Below the pieces are notes generated by a model. The model was not told where the DNA came from, ran no database searches, and saw only the letters and a list, made by a program, of their open reading frames with translations. Source: Lepidodermella squamata (Eukaryota > Gastrotricha). Taken from it: 64,000 bases of DNA. A program made the position numbers and the translations under genes. Of this stretch, positions 36,558-47,427 are shown in pieces; positions within the stretch are counted from its first letter, which is position 1; the number at the start of each line of letters is the position of its first letter. Where the stretch lies: contig JBLDXI010000020.1 of the NCBI GenBank assembly GCA_047495785.1, positions 744,001 through 808,000 on the forward strand, written 5' to 3'.

Positions 36558-37650
36558 CCCGTCAAATATTACATTTTACATGCAAGATTTACGTTTGTTT
36601 GTTGTGCAAATAGAATGAATAAAAATGTAAAACACCCAGCACGTGTGTTGAAAATGTAGATGAAAAAACTGGATCATTTTAAAAGTATCCCGCTGATATA
36701 TGTCAACCTGCTTCTGTGATGTGACGATAAAGCTATTATTATTTCACTGCAAACTAGCTGCTAATAAAAATAGAAGAATATCAATGATGAATAAAAGGAA
36801 TTATCTAGCCTCATCTGCGTCTCTTGTTCTTCAGCTACTTTGATAAACGAATGAAAAATCATCACTCAATGATTAACGAGATAATAAAGAAATAACGTTG
36901 TGAAAAATGGTTTTTGGCCACATCCGTGGGTGTAAAGCTACTTAGATAATTGGTTTGAGGGCGGATTACAAACTCGTGTTCTCCACATGGAATGTGAAAA
37001 AGATAATTTTGCTGGCTCACTCGAATCATGAACGATGAACGAAACCTGGTAACAAAATTGTCAAAATTCAATGTCTGAGCAGCTTCAACAAAAGCACCAC
37101 ATAAATCATGAATTAAGAAAAATAATTTGTGACCAGGTTTCGTTCATCACTCATGATTCAAATGGCTTCGCGACCGTTTTTTGCAAAAGATTAATTGTGC
37201 GCAGAAAAAAGGAACGATGAAACACGAGGGTGTGACTCCCAGGAAAAGGAAGGTGGAGTTTCTAAAGAGGGAGTTTGGAGCCTTGTTGCCAGTGGCGAAA
37301 GATTTCTCAGAATCATGACTAGGCATATCGTAATTTCTTACTATAGTAAGTATAGTATACTATAGTATAGTATAGGAGTATAACGAAAAACGAAAAATGA
37401 ATAGGCATGGGTAATAGTAAAGGCATTTAGCACTCAGTTTCTTATCATTTTGTCATTTTATCGTCGTTTTGAGTCAGTGCCAGCCACGCCTATTACTGAT
37501 ATTTCTGGATCCACACCCATATTTAGCGGTAAAACGGTGGCGGCAACGATGCTTTCATCGGAATCTGATATCAAGCAAGCCTAGTGATGCAAGTATATTG
37601 GCGAAATTGCCGCACATTATTTATACATCAGTGTAATTTTAAACAAGAAA
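36558..37650. other. Intergenic region with inverted and palindromic repeats
   Basis: 1.1 kb between SLC25A46 and the mucin gene. It contains the long inverted repeat annotated separately and, at 37337-37364, two adjacent perfect palindromes (CTTACTATAGTAAG and TATAGTATACTATA). No coding content seen. Confidence 0.5.
37021..37160. repeat. Long imperfect inverted repeat, MITE-like
   Basis: Left arm 37021-37053 and right arm 37131-37160 are reverse complements with about 26 of 28 bases identical (core GATGAACGAAACCTGGT). The spacer is about 80 bases and AT-rich. The arm plus spacer size fits a small non-autonomous foldback element or a regulatory hairpin. No target-site duplication could be confirmed. 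Confidence 0.6.
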
Positions 37651-40600
37651 ATGAAACGCGAATTATTTTTGAGATTCCTTGTAGTACTGGCCTTCTTTGC
37701 TATTTCACGGGGTCAAGTTCCGTTGGGTGATCTCTTTCCATTCGGAGAGGATAATGGAGACTCCGTCATGCCTCCAGGGGAAGGGATCATTACGGACCCG
37801 CCAATCGGTCTATCAATTCCTTTCCCTTTTTTCAAGAACACGGAAAAAACGTTGTACGTAAACAGCATTGGACTTCTTTCGTTTGATCGAGGTATTAAGG
37901 ATGGCCTACCGGTTTGTGAGCCAAGCAATTTCCGTATGATTGCTGGTTTCCGGAGTGACATTGACACCACTGATTCCGGCGACATATATTACCGTCAAAC
38001 GACAGAACCAGTGTTGCTCAAGAAGGCCGAGGAAGAAATCGTCAGAAAATATCCACGATTGGCTGGTCTCACCCTGAAATGGCTTTTTATCGCAACATGG
38101 GAGAATGTACCACCGAGTTACAAGCCTTGCAGCCCAGAAAAAAATAATACTTTTCAGATGATACTAGCAACTGACGGTCACATGTCGTTCTCAATTCAGT
38201 ATTACAACGAAATCAATTGGCCATCACCAAGCTGCGGAACGGGTTTTAATGTGTCAGCCGGTTTCGATGCTGGCGACAATGTCAACTTCTACGTGATACC
38301 TGGTTCGTGCACGACAAAAATTTCAGTTTTCACGAATTCAAACACAGGCAAGCCAGGCAGATGGGTTTTCCGATTAGACAACGGCGTGGATGCAAGAAAT
38401 TGCGATGCAAACTTTAATATCACACAACCAGTCACAACCAGTCCGCCTTTTGTCGAGGTTTTCGGCGGAGAAGCGGTGTCATTTCAGGGACCATGCTTTG
38501 ACATTTTCAGCTCGACGTTTCAATGTGTTTTTAACGACCCTGTAAAAGGCAAAATCATCACTAATGGTGTCGGCGGAATTCCGCCTGGCAATGAAGCTCC
38601 TACAGTCTATTGCATCACGCCATTTTTCCACGACTCTGGTCGCGTTCTTGTTGAAATAATCGAGACCACAACCTTAGGAATCACCAAAATTTACAAGGCT
38701 TACCTAACTGTTGCGCTCGGGCAGCCTGAAGTTTCTATCGCCTTGTCAACAACGTCGATTGATGGCAGTTACGCCAACGCAGTTTCTGATGGAAAAGCTC
38801 AAATCAAGTGGCCCTCTGACCACCCGAGATTGACCAAAGCAGCTACAGTCGATATTACTTTGTTAGCTCTGAAAGACGATGAATGGATTGTTCTCGGCTT
38901 ACTTCTGGCAAATTATTCGAATGAAGGATCGGCGACCATCAATATGGGGCAACTTTTGCTAAATGTCAATGCAGAACTTTCAGACGACGCAATTCTAATG
39001 TTGACCGTCGCCAAGTCGGCTTTCTACAGTGTCAATGAATCGGACCGAGAAATAGTCAATACAATTATCAGCAGTGCTGATGGGAATGGGGTAATAACCG
39101 ACTTCGTCTGCTACGACAAAAACGCAAACTCATCTGCGTGCAAGGCGGAATACTGGCGATCAACTACAAGGGATCCTATCAAATGTCTAGCAGGATTTTC
39201 GGAAATCGCCGAGAAATCAGTGAAATGTGGCGGAAAACCATTAGCATCAGGCTTTGTCCTGCGAAGATTATTCGGAGAGAAGCCGAGAGTGGAACTTTAT
39301 CCACTCGTCTGTAGCACGTGGCAATTGGAAAACATAGAAATTCCGAACTCGGAAGACTATGCATCACGGCCTTGTCCACCTTTGCTTGAACAAGCTCAGG
39401 CCGATAGAAACTACGCGGTTTTTACTTCTAATTTCGATGCCTACTCATTGACGTTGGACCCTGGCCTTTCGCAAACGCCCAATACTGATAAGCCATTTGT
39501 AGCAATGCGGCAATCTGTTCCAACAACAAGCGGAAGTGGTCAGCAATGCTTCTACGACACATCGACTGGCACTTTACGGCGTGATTTGAGTTACAGTGAA
39601 TTCAAGCAGCCAACTTCATGGTCGACAACTTACGTAAATGCATTAAAGGACCAGATCGGAGAATTCACGTGCTGTCAACAAGGCAGGGCTTTTGCAGAGG
39701 TCTTGCCTGGCTTTGATAGATCTCGCTGTGGAGATTTCAAGCAGAAACGGCCGATAAACGACGGTAGCAACTACAAGGCCCCACGGCCTGCTGTAGCTAT
39801 GGGCGACCCACATTTCCAGACTTACGATGGGCTGCCATACACATTCAACGGAGTTGGCGAATTTTGGATGGTAAAACCCGTAGGATCGTCATCTTTTATG
39901 ATGCAAGCCCGAATGGCGATGTTTGCTGGAAATGCATCCGTTTTCTCCGCATTCACGATGCGGGAGGGTTCTGACGCCTCTGTGGTGCAGATTCAATTAT
40001 CCAACTCATCGGAAACTGAGATATTGGTTGACGGTATTAAACTAAATTTCGGCAACGAGGCCCTCAAAACGCAACACTTCACCAAAGTTTCGGTCACAGC
40101 GATCGATGACGCGTTGGCTGAAGTCAATATTGCCTTTCGCTGTGGCATGGCGTTCAATTTCTTAATACGGAAAGGGTCCATGGCAGTTATTTCAACAGCA
40201 ACTGTCAGCAATATGAATTCGATATCTGGTTTGATGGGTGACTATGATGGCAACAAGGAAAACGATTTAAAAAATCCTGGTGGAGAAATAATTGTACCCG
40301 CCGGTTCTCCTCTGTCTGATATTCATACAAAATTCGGAGTTTCTTGGGTGGTTCATGAAGCCGAGAGCCTATTCACGTACCCTAACGGTTCATCGTATGC
40401 AGATTTCTTAGATTTATCGTTCGAACCAGTTTTCGAACTTGATCCACCGGGGGATGCTGCTTTAACGATTTGCGGCGATTCTTCTGCCTGTTTGTTCGAC
40501 TATCAAGTAAGTGGAGGCGATGAAGCATTCGCCAAACACACCCAGGCAATCTATGATGCCTTCAAACTCGTTGAGAAAATTCTCACCGCGACAGATCCTG

Positions 40601-41409
40601 CGACCACCACGGATCCAGCTACCACTACAGATCCAGCAACCACTACAGATCCTTCAACAACCACGGATCCAGCAACCACTACAGATCCTTCAACAACCAC
40701 GGATCCAGCAACCACTACAGATCCTGCGACCACCACGGATCCAGCAACCACTACAGATCCTGCGACCACCACGGATCCAGCAACCACTACAGATCCTGCG
40801 ACCACCACGGATCCAGCAACCACTAAAGCTCCAGCAACCACTACAGATCCTGCGACCACCACGGATCCAGCAACCACTACAGATCCTGCGACCACCACGG
40901 ATCCAGCAACCACTACAGATCCTGCGACCACCACGGATCCAGCAACCACTACAGATCCTGCGACCACCACGGATCCAGCAACCACTACAGCTCCAGCAAC
41001 CACTACAGATCCTGCGACCACCACGGATCCAGCAACCACTACAGATCCAGCAACCACTACAGATCCTGCAACCACCACGGATCCAGCTACCACTACAGAT
41101 CCAGCGACCACCACGGATCCAGCAACCACCACGGATCCAGCAACCACTACAGATCCTGCGACCACCACGGATCCAGTAACCAGCACCACGCCGGCGGATG
41201 ACCTTGATCTCATTATTATAATTGTGGTACCAATTTGTGTTGTGGTGGTTGTTGCTTCAAGTGCTCTTGTTGGTTTTTTAACTTTCAAGTATTGCCGTAA
41301 ACCCCCGACGAGAAGAGATCCATTCTCTAATTCGATGGTACTCCAATCTTTCTACATTAGTGGCTTGCCTCGAAATTACGAACCTAGTTCAACTCCAGAT
41401 CAGGCATAA
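37651..41409 (+). CDS. NIDO-AMOP-VWD mucin-like type I membrane protein (mesh/MUC4-like)
   Basis: 1252 residues in one exon. Order: signal peptide (1-21); NIDO domain (about 30-255, NSIGLLSFDRG, MSFSIQYYNEINWP); an IPT/Ig-like unit (about 265-355); a Cys-rich AMOP region (about 545-690, VCSTWQLENIE, PCPPLL, CCQQG); a VWD domain starting MGDPHFQTYDGLPYTFNGVG (about 700) with GLMGDYDGNKEND; a (TTDPAT)n stalk (about 980-1180); one membrane helix (about 1186-1210, LIIIIVVPICVVVVVA); a short basic tail. This order recalls fly Mesh (septate junctions) and vertebrate MUC4/SUSD2. The Thr stalk should be heavily O-glycosylated. The lack of introns in 3.8 kb contrasts with the neighbours. Function as an epithelial surface or junction protein is inferred. 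Confidence 0.8.
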   Translation: MKRELFLRFLVVLAFFAISRGQVPLGDLFPFGEDNGDSVMPPGEGIITDPPIGLSIPFPFFKNTEKTLYVNSIGLLSFDRGIKDGLPVCEPSNFRMIAGFRSDIDTTDSGDIYYRQTTEPVLLKKAEEEIVRKYPRLAGLTLKWLFIATWENVPPSYKPCSPEKNNTFQMILATDGHMSFSIQYYNEINWPSPSCGTGFNVSAGFDAGDNVNFYVIPGSCTTKISVFTNSNTGKPGRWVFRLDNGVDARNCDANFNITQPVTTSPPFVEVFGGEAVSFQGPCFDIFSSTFQCVFNDPVKGKIITNGVGGIPPGNEAPTVYCITPFFHDSGRVLVEIIETTTLGITKIYKAYLTVALGQPEVSIALSTTSIDGSYANAVSDGKAQIKWPSDHPRLTKAATVDITLLALKDDEWIVLGLLLANYSNEGSATINMGQLLLNVNAELSDDAILMLTVAKSAFYSVNESDREIVNTIISSADGNGVITDFVCYDKNANSSACKAEYWRSTTRDPIKCLAGFSEIAEKSVKCGGKPLASGFVLRRLFGEKPRVELYPLVCSTWQLENIEIPNSEDYASRPCPPLLEQAQADRNYAVFTSNFDAYSLTLDPGLSQTPNTDKPFVAMRQSVPTTSGSGQQCFYDTSTGTLRRDLSYSEFKQPTSWSTTYVNALKDQIGEFTCCQQGRAFAEVLPGFDRSRCGDFKQKRPINDGSNYKAPRPAVAMGDPHFQTYDGLPYTFNGVGEFWMVKPVGSSSFMMQARMAMFAGNASVFSAFTMREGSDASVVQIQLSNSSETEILVDGIKLNFGNEALKTQHFTKVSVTAIDDALAEVNIAFRCGMAFNFLIRKGSMAVISTATVSNMNSISGLMGDYDGNKENDLKNPGGEIIVPAGSPLSDIHTKFGVSWVVHEAESLFTYPNGSSYADFLDLSFEPVFELDPPGDAALTICGDSSACLFDYQVSGGDEAFAKHTQAIYDAFKLVEKILTATDPATTTDPATTTDPATTTDPSTTTDPATTTDPSTTTDPATTTDPATTTDPATTTDPATTTDPATTTDPATTTDPATTKAPATTTDPATTTDPATTTDPATTTDPATTTDPATTTDPATTTDPATTTDPATTTAPATTTDPATTTDPATTTDPATTTDPATTTDPATTTDPATTTDPATTTDPATTTDPATTTDPVTSTTPADDLDLIIIIVVPICVVVVVASSALVGFLTFKYCRKPPTRRDPFSNSMVLQSFYISGLPRNYEPSSTPDQA
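40590..41195 (+). repeat. 18-base coding tandem repeat (about 33 units)
   Basis: Tandem units based on GATCCAGCAACCACTACA, with variants using GCGACCACCACG, encode DPATTT. Units alternate in a 36-base higher-order pattern. Two positions carry GCT for GAT (APATTT) and two early units have TCA (DPSTTT). All frames stay open through the array, so the second plus frame reads a Pro/Gln/Arg repeat and the minus strand reads a Val/Ala/Gly/Ser repeat; both are shadows. The array should vary in length between individuals. Confidence 0.9.
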
Positions 41410-41771
41410 CCTAATTATATTTAGCTTAACAGACTCGGTTAATACAACTCAGTATATTAGCACCTGCTGCACTTCTTGAGGCTTCGCGTTGCTCATAACT
41501 CATTTTGAATGACCGATTTTAACGGTACGGGAAATTAATGCAATAAAACTCATGCTTTCGTCAGTGGTTTACTGTTTTTTTCTGCATTGGCTTCAAAACA
41601 GAAGATGGTTACTATCACATTCGCTGAAATACGTGATAAAGAAACATGAAATGCACGTGCTTCAAAAATTTAACGTGTTTTATCACAGAATTTAGAAAGG
41701 TAGAAGGGTAAAACAGAAAAAATCAGCGGTTTTTTGATGATTTGAGCGTTATTCTGGAATCTTGATTTCAA

Positions 41772-42167
41772 TTACGCAACTTGGACCACAGGAGTAGCCA
41801 TGGCCATCGACTCATTCGCAGCCTTCACTTCTTCAGCCTCAGCATCCAAGTCTTTGTTTTCGTCGATCAATTGCTTCAGCTCTTCGTCGGCGATTCGCAA
41901 TCGATTGCGACAGTCAGGAATAACAGCGAGGGTTTCTTTCGTCATTTCTTCTTGTTTTCGAATGTCGTACTCGTCCTTGCCTTCAGCATTCATCTTCTCC
42001 ACGCGCGCTTGCATTTGTTGCGCCTCTTTTTCGTAAGAAGCTGTCTCTTTAACCAATCTGAAAAATTCGATGAGAATTTTTTTCTTTTCGCAAAGTCCTA
42101 TTGCCAACCTTTTGACGACCCCTGCTTTGATGCGAAGCGCCTTGAGGGCGTCTTTATTTGCAGCCAT
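41772..42167 (-). CDS. TBCA: Tubulin-specific chaperone A
   Basis: Two exons, 42109-42167 and 41772-42057. The 51-base intron is in frame and has no stop, so it reads as a false 17-residue insert if not removed. The spliced product has 114 residues (human 108) and the join restores the family block AGVVKRLVKETASYEKEA. TBCA is a three-helix cytosolic chaperone that captures folded beta-tubulin intermediates on the way to alpha-beta dimers. Other matches: EYDIRKQEEMTKET (human NYDIKKQAEILQES) and VIPDCRNRLRIADEELKQLI. The N-terminus is Ala/Lys-rich. Expected coiled-coil pattern throughout. Confidence 0.92.
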   Translation of the reverse strand: MAANKDALKALRIKAGVVKRLAIGLCEKKKILIEFFRLVKETASYEKEAQQMQARVEKMNAEGKDEYDIRKQEEMTKETLAVIPDCRNRLRIADEELKQLIDENKDLDAEAEEVKAANESMAMATPVVQVA

Positions 42168-42476
42168 TTAAAATAAGCCTAAATTAAAGGAAACACATCT
42201 TGAGCCACCATTGCATTCTTGATTGAATAGTGTAATAAATTCGAATTTTCGAAAAAGCGCAATCCAACTAGACCAGCTAAGCCGTGTGTAAAAAGAACAA
42301 ACCGGGGTAGTAATAAGGTGTTTTGTACACTGTCATTAATTTAACGCCTTTCAAGGTAAACAATCGGAATGAGACAACAAAAAATTCGATCGGAAAATTC
42401 GTCTTCGAGGAAAGGATAATGCTAAAGGCAAGAGACCGTATGGAAACTAGATCAGCAGATTCATTAATTCAAATGT

Positions 42477-43011
42477 TCATTTCGTCCCATGCTTTCTGCC
42501 CGTACTGCCAGCAGTAGACGGCCGACTCGACGGGGCTTGATATCGCACCGCATGGTCATTCATAGACTGGGCGGCCGGGTTAACGGTCGAACCTGGTAAA
42601 GTCGATCCGGTTGTATTAGTTCTTCGAACAAGGGCCTAAAAAATGAGAAAATAAATTGTGAAAAATAGCAATTTATCAAGTCTAAATACCTGACTAGCTG
42701 CGGCTGCTGGAGCTACAGATGCTCTCATCATTGCACTTGGAGCTTGGAGCTGCCATTTTATTAGGTGAAACGACGCCAATACTCTGTTTCCGTGAGACTG
42801 CGTTGGCTGGGGCAGGGGCCGTTGAACTCCTCGAGTCTTTCGTAAATGTACCAGCCCGCGTCAACGGCGCAGGCGGGGCTAGCATGTCCCCACCGTGTTC
42901 ACCTGGGCGAGACGAATTCGACGCTAGACTAGACATAGAACCGACCAATGACGAATTCGAGCCAGCCTGCTGTTGGGCAGCAGGTCCGGCTAAATACACC
43001 TTAGGTTGCAT
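42477..43011 (-). CDS. Possible Ser/Thr/Ala-rich protein overlapping the ARMH1 5' region
   Basis: A three-exon model (42783-43011, 42690-42712, 42477-42635) gives 136 residues of uniform Ser/Thr/Pro/Ala composition (MQPKVYLAGPAAQQQAG, SRPGEHGGDMLAPP, then TTGSTLPGSTVNPAAQS). The second join is good (CAG/GTATTT and TTTTTAG/GCC). The first is weaker, since the donor GTATTG is one of several choices. The frame is open upstream of the ATG for about 20 Ser-rich codons, so the true start may lie further right, antisense to ARMH1. Likely disordered; no family recognised. It could be non-coding. Confidence 0.35.
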
Positions 43012-43021
43012 TAATCGCGAG

Positions 43022-44007
43022 GAAAACGAACTGGAAAAACTGCTCCGGAGCTTGAATCATCCCTCGCTCAAGCTGCTAGTTTGTTATTAGCTCGTTTCAC
43101 AGCTTATCTGCGCATTTCCTACATGCACAATCCCAGCGTACCAGATCTGATAAATGCTATTGGTGTGTTTCTGAAAGCAGCTGGCAAGGACAATATGTGC
43201 GAGAGTTTGTCGAGGTTGGTGGAGTTCTCACCCTAATTGAAATCGTCTGCCTCCGCCAAGCGGCTGAAAATCACAAATCGGGGGCTCTACATCTATTATA
43301 TGTACTGGCTAATTCAGGTCGCAACTACAAGAAAATGATCTGGGATGCTTATGGCGTACGAGCAGCGGCAGAATGTCTCGCTCCAGCTCACGAGGATGAA
43401 ACTCAAGAGAATGCTCGCTTGTTACTTACAACTCTTGCTGTTGGAAATCCGAAATATACCGAACTACAGCGCTCTCGCTGCGTTACTTGGCTTGTTAGCG
43501 AGCCCTTCTGTGGATGTTCAAACTGAAGCTACGTTTTTAGTGAAAATTATAGCCAGCCGACCAGATGCCTGTGCATCTATCTTGAGTGGAGTTGTTGGCC
43601 TCCTGACGCCAGCAATTCAAATGTCATCGAAAAATCCGCCAACCTCAATAATAGTCCCGCCTCGACCCTGTGACTTGCAGCAAGCCGCTGTTGCGAAAGT
43701 CATCCGAACTTTGGCTGATGAGTCTTCTGAGTTCAGTGAAGCTTTCTTGCAACTGAACGTAGTTCGCGGTCTTCTTGTAACTATCGGAAACATGGCACAT
43801 CCGGATGCTCAACGCAAGGCAGCTTTAACTTTGGCATTTTTCGTACGAATATTTCCTGCCGTTGACGAGGATGTTCGAGAGGCTATGGACCCCGTGGTGT
43901 ATGCTGCCTTCATGGCAGACCCTGAAGGTCTTTACAACCGCATTACACCCCTGCAAGCCGATGCCCTTGTTCACAACCAAGTCAAACAAAAATTAGCCTT
44001 AAAGTGA
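43022..44007 (+). CDS. ARMH1: Armadillo-like helical protein ARMH1 homolog with two apparent frameshifts, 5' end missing
   Basis: From an AG at 43020-43021 the frame reads GKTAPELESSLAQAASLLLA, close to human ARMH1 (C1orf228), then RFTAYLRISYMH and PDLINAIGVFLKAAGKDN. After 43194 homology continues only in the -1 frame (YVREFVEVGGVLTLIEIVC through VLANSGRNYKKMIWDAYGVR and LLLTTLAVGNPKY). Near 43455-43470 it returns to the first frame (YSALAALLGLLASPSVDVQ) and runs to the stop. The first break is a 1-base deletion relative to the expected sequence. No intron fits either site. ARMH1 has alpha-helical repeats and unclear function. I could not find the N-terminal exon. The breaks may be assembly errors, true decay or compensating indels. 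Confidence 0.7.
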
Positions 44008-44204
44008 TGAAATTTCGATATGAACGTGACGAAATAAATTATTAAAAATAATAATATATTTTTTCGCCGCATTGCTTTTTGTTTATTGACGGAAATGCCC
44101 TGCTATTTCAGGAGGGTTGCGGTTAGCCTTGTTTTTTTTTATACAGTCCTTTGGCTTTATTGGTATTGTTAGTGTCGTAACAACAAAACACAAGACAAGC
44201 TATA

Positions 44205-44369
44205 TTATTTCGGCGCTCCAGGTCGTTTCTTGTACAAACACAGTTGACAGCAGGCTTCATCGTCCCAGTTTCTTGTGGTGATACGTGGGCTGAACGTGCA
44301 GCCGTTATATTTGCAGAAAAAGACGAGTCGCAAGTTGGAGGCAATAGCATCCAGCTCGCCGTCATCCGG
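44205..44369 (-). CDS. Small Cys-rich open frame, possible peptide exon
   Basis: A stop-bounded minus-strand frame of about 54 codons contains LRLVFFCKYNGCTFSP, then NWDDEACCQLC and a basic end LYKKRPGAPK before TAA. Five cysteines in 24 residues, a paired CC and a basic amidation-like Gly/Lys context resemble a processed secreted peptide. There is no start codon or signal peptide in this frame, so it would have to be a last exon; no convincing first exon was found upstream. May be chance. Confidence 0.2.
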   Translation of the reverse strand, partial: PDDGELDAIASNLRLVFFCKYNGCTFSPRITTRNWDDEACCQLCLYKKRPGAPK

Positions 44370-47300
44370 TCAAAAGATGGCCTATCTGCGGTGAGCGCTC
44401 TGCGCAGTCATAATTAACTGCTCATTGCCTGCTGCAGTGCCATGTTTTTTGCACTCATGCAAAGAAAAACGTGGTATACGGCTGGGTTCCACGCGCAGCA
44501 GGGAACATAGAGATGTGCTATATAGCCAGGTGATATCATAGATATTTAAGATTTGACGGCGATGCGCAAGAAGGCCTATTGTCGAGTTTTGAACAGCAAA
44601 TAAAACCCATCGTACAAGAGCTCATAAATGCAGGCTAAATATCCACTGTATACGTGTTGAAGACATAGCAGGAGGAAATGCACACAATATACTACAGTGC
44701 TGCGTAAGACGGAGCAGAACGAAACCAAAAATATTACATCAAATAAATGCTGCGCATGCGACAGGTACATCTCGTAGTAAATTATAGGGCAAATACACAT
44801 GATACCTATCTCTGCATCTGGCCAGCATGAGAAGCGCCAAGTTAGGAAAAGGCACCTTTACGCCAATAGTAACCCCGTAGAGTAGCAAGTTTTTTACACA
44901 TCGCCACCCCGCTATTGCTTTGTTCCTGCAGCAAGGAAAACAAAAAGTTGCGGGAGATGAATAGGCGCATTAGTCCACTGCCTTTCCTCAAGACAATAGT
45001 TACATTTTCATGGCAGCAAAAAAATCTGCTGAACTGATGGTATTTTAGGGTATTGAATTCATGCGTAAATATACTTAGTATCGCACTGCACCAGGCTTGC
45101 CCTGATCCGAGGCGTAAATTACTTGCACTCCGATAAGTTCACTGTTTCTCAATCATTTTTCAGCCTTTTTACTAATTTCTTACATCAATCGCGCATTCGG
45201 CAATATTATAATGCACTTACCTGCTGTGAAAGTCGAGTAACCTTTCGTTTTCTGGATTGTTTATATTGAGGGCGTGATCAAACAGGCATTTTTTGTTATA
45301 GACCTCATAGTATCATAATAATTAGTATGCGAATTGTCGCGCCTCGCAATGCGTCGGTCTGTTATTCACCTTTTGAGTGGAAAGATCGGTCAAGTGCGAC
45401 ATTGTCGACTAAAAAATACCACATTAACGTATTACCAGCATACGTTTGCTCTTAATAGGGTTAATCAAATTCCGACTGGTCATTATGCTTCCATTTTTTT
45501 CTAAATAATCTTACGTTCTTCCTTCGTCAGATCGTGTTTTCGTTGCTTTTCGAGGGTCAATAATATTTTCCCCAGGTTTTCCTGAACTGATATGAACCAA
45601 CTCGATGTTGGGAAATGGTTCTTAGGATAATTAGATCGATTAATGTCACAGGGTACGCTAGTAAATATTGCAACTTTGCGTTCAACAAGAATTTGAGCCA
45701 TAGGTATATATAGATGAGCCCCTCCAAATATTTGCACAGCTTTGCAATATTAATAGCATTTTCATCGCAGCAATATTATCTTTTCGCGAGCTGAGAGTCT
45801 GCTGCAGCAACCACAGCCATCGGTCGCACTCATTTTGTTGTTGTTCAAATGTAACCTCCGCGTATTATACTTCAAATATATACGTATTGAACGGCTCTGC
45901 CAATTTAATGTCTTTTCACAAACATTTACCTCATAGGTAAGCGAGAACTTCGGACTGGCGCGAGGGGCCGATTTGGGCGGCAGGCAATACAGCATTTTTA
46001 TTTACACTGAATCTTGGCCGCTCTGCAACACGCGTGCGCACCTGCATATCGCATTAATATTTATCATTCGCGTCGCTATATTAATATAGCACCCGATTAT
46101 AACAGATTAAACAATGTCCCGCTGCGTCGCTTAGTTTTATTGCCATCAAATTCGTTGGTATTGTTATTACTTCAATCAAGCCAGGCCATACTTACTCCTC
46201 CACGGCTCATGGCACATCTCCGCCGGTAGCCCGCCGCCAGTGAAGATGGGACGGCGTGTGCAGGGCGGCGCCTTGAAGCAATTAACAAATAGTAATATCA
46301 AAGCGCGGTTCATTACACGTCACTGTTATCTTTCTGCGCGTTTCAGGTACATACGGCCTTAATGCGGTTATCTCGAGCCGCAACAGTGGAAGACGCGCGG
46401 AGATGCGCTTGCGCTAAACACACAGCCATGTTATTGTTCGCTGCGCCCCCTCCCTTTTTGTCCAGAGCATCCGCTTTGTTTCAGACGCCGTGATGCGTTT
46501 ATTAGTGTGATAATATTTTTGGCGCAGGACAATGCCCAGCCTGATGATATCTGTTTTACATTACATAACCCCGACATCGCCCGAGATAATATTATTTTTA
46601 CAAGGCCGCGAGAGTCGAAAAAGGTGCATGCTCGATGGTATTTGATGAGCATTAATAACGTCATTATTATCATCTCGCGAGGCGCATCGCGGAATCTTGT
46701 TGTCCATCTTAAAAACAATAGCGCATCCGTAGAGCCTGTTTATACGTGTTAATTAGCGAACGCTTTTTGGCCCTGAGCAGCGGCACTTTCGTGACTAGAC
46801 GGGCCGTTTCTTGGCCACCACCAGAAAACAAAAAAGTAACTCTTTTTCAAGCGCTTAATGGCTCTGCTTCGGGCCTAACGCTGATACCTAATGCGGTATC
46901 ATTATCATTGTTTATCGCGTGACTACGTCGTTTATTGTTGACTGCCTTCCGGCGGCTGCTCCGACGTATTTTTCTTCGCCTCGGTGCCTTACTTGATATC
47001 AGCAACAAAAACAGCAAGGGAAACACACCGGCGGCGGCGTAAAGTCCGACCTAATACCTGCCTATTCACTCGAAGCTATTAATTGATGAGATTATTATCA
47101 TGCAAAGCGTTTTTTCGGCTTTACGGAACGATACCCTTTGACGGGCGACATTTAATCCGACGTACGGCCACTTCTAACCGATCTTGAGCTGACACTTGGT
47201 GCTTTGTTCAGCATTCATCTTGCAGCTATGCGCACTGAGCCCGGGTGTTTTGATCCGCATTCATCCTCAATAACCTAATAATGATTTTTTTATTTGTCGG

Positions 47301-47427
47301 AATAATCCATTTTAACATAATTATAGGGATATAGGATTATAGTGAATTAAATACCAAACATCGAGTTCTGTATCAAATTATTCCAATCAGTTCAAAATCC
47401 ACAATTTCCAATTTTAAGACCCAGCCT

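Noticed and set aside
40511-41288. Pro/Gln repeat frame and minus-strand Val/Ala/Gly repeat frame over the mucin array
   Set aside because: Both are alternative readings of the 18-base repeat; only the Thr-rich frame connects to the NIDO, AMOP and VWD domains and the membrane helix.
43190-43470. Programmed ribosomal frameshifting in ARMH1
   Set aside because: No slippery heptamer or pseudoknot-like structure at the first site, and a second opposite shift would also be needed; indel error or decay is more likely.
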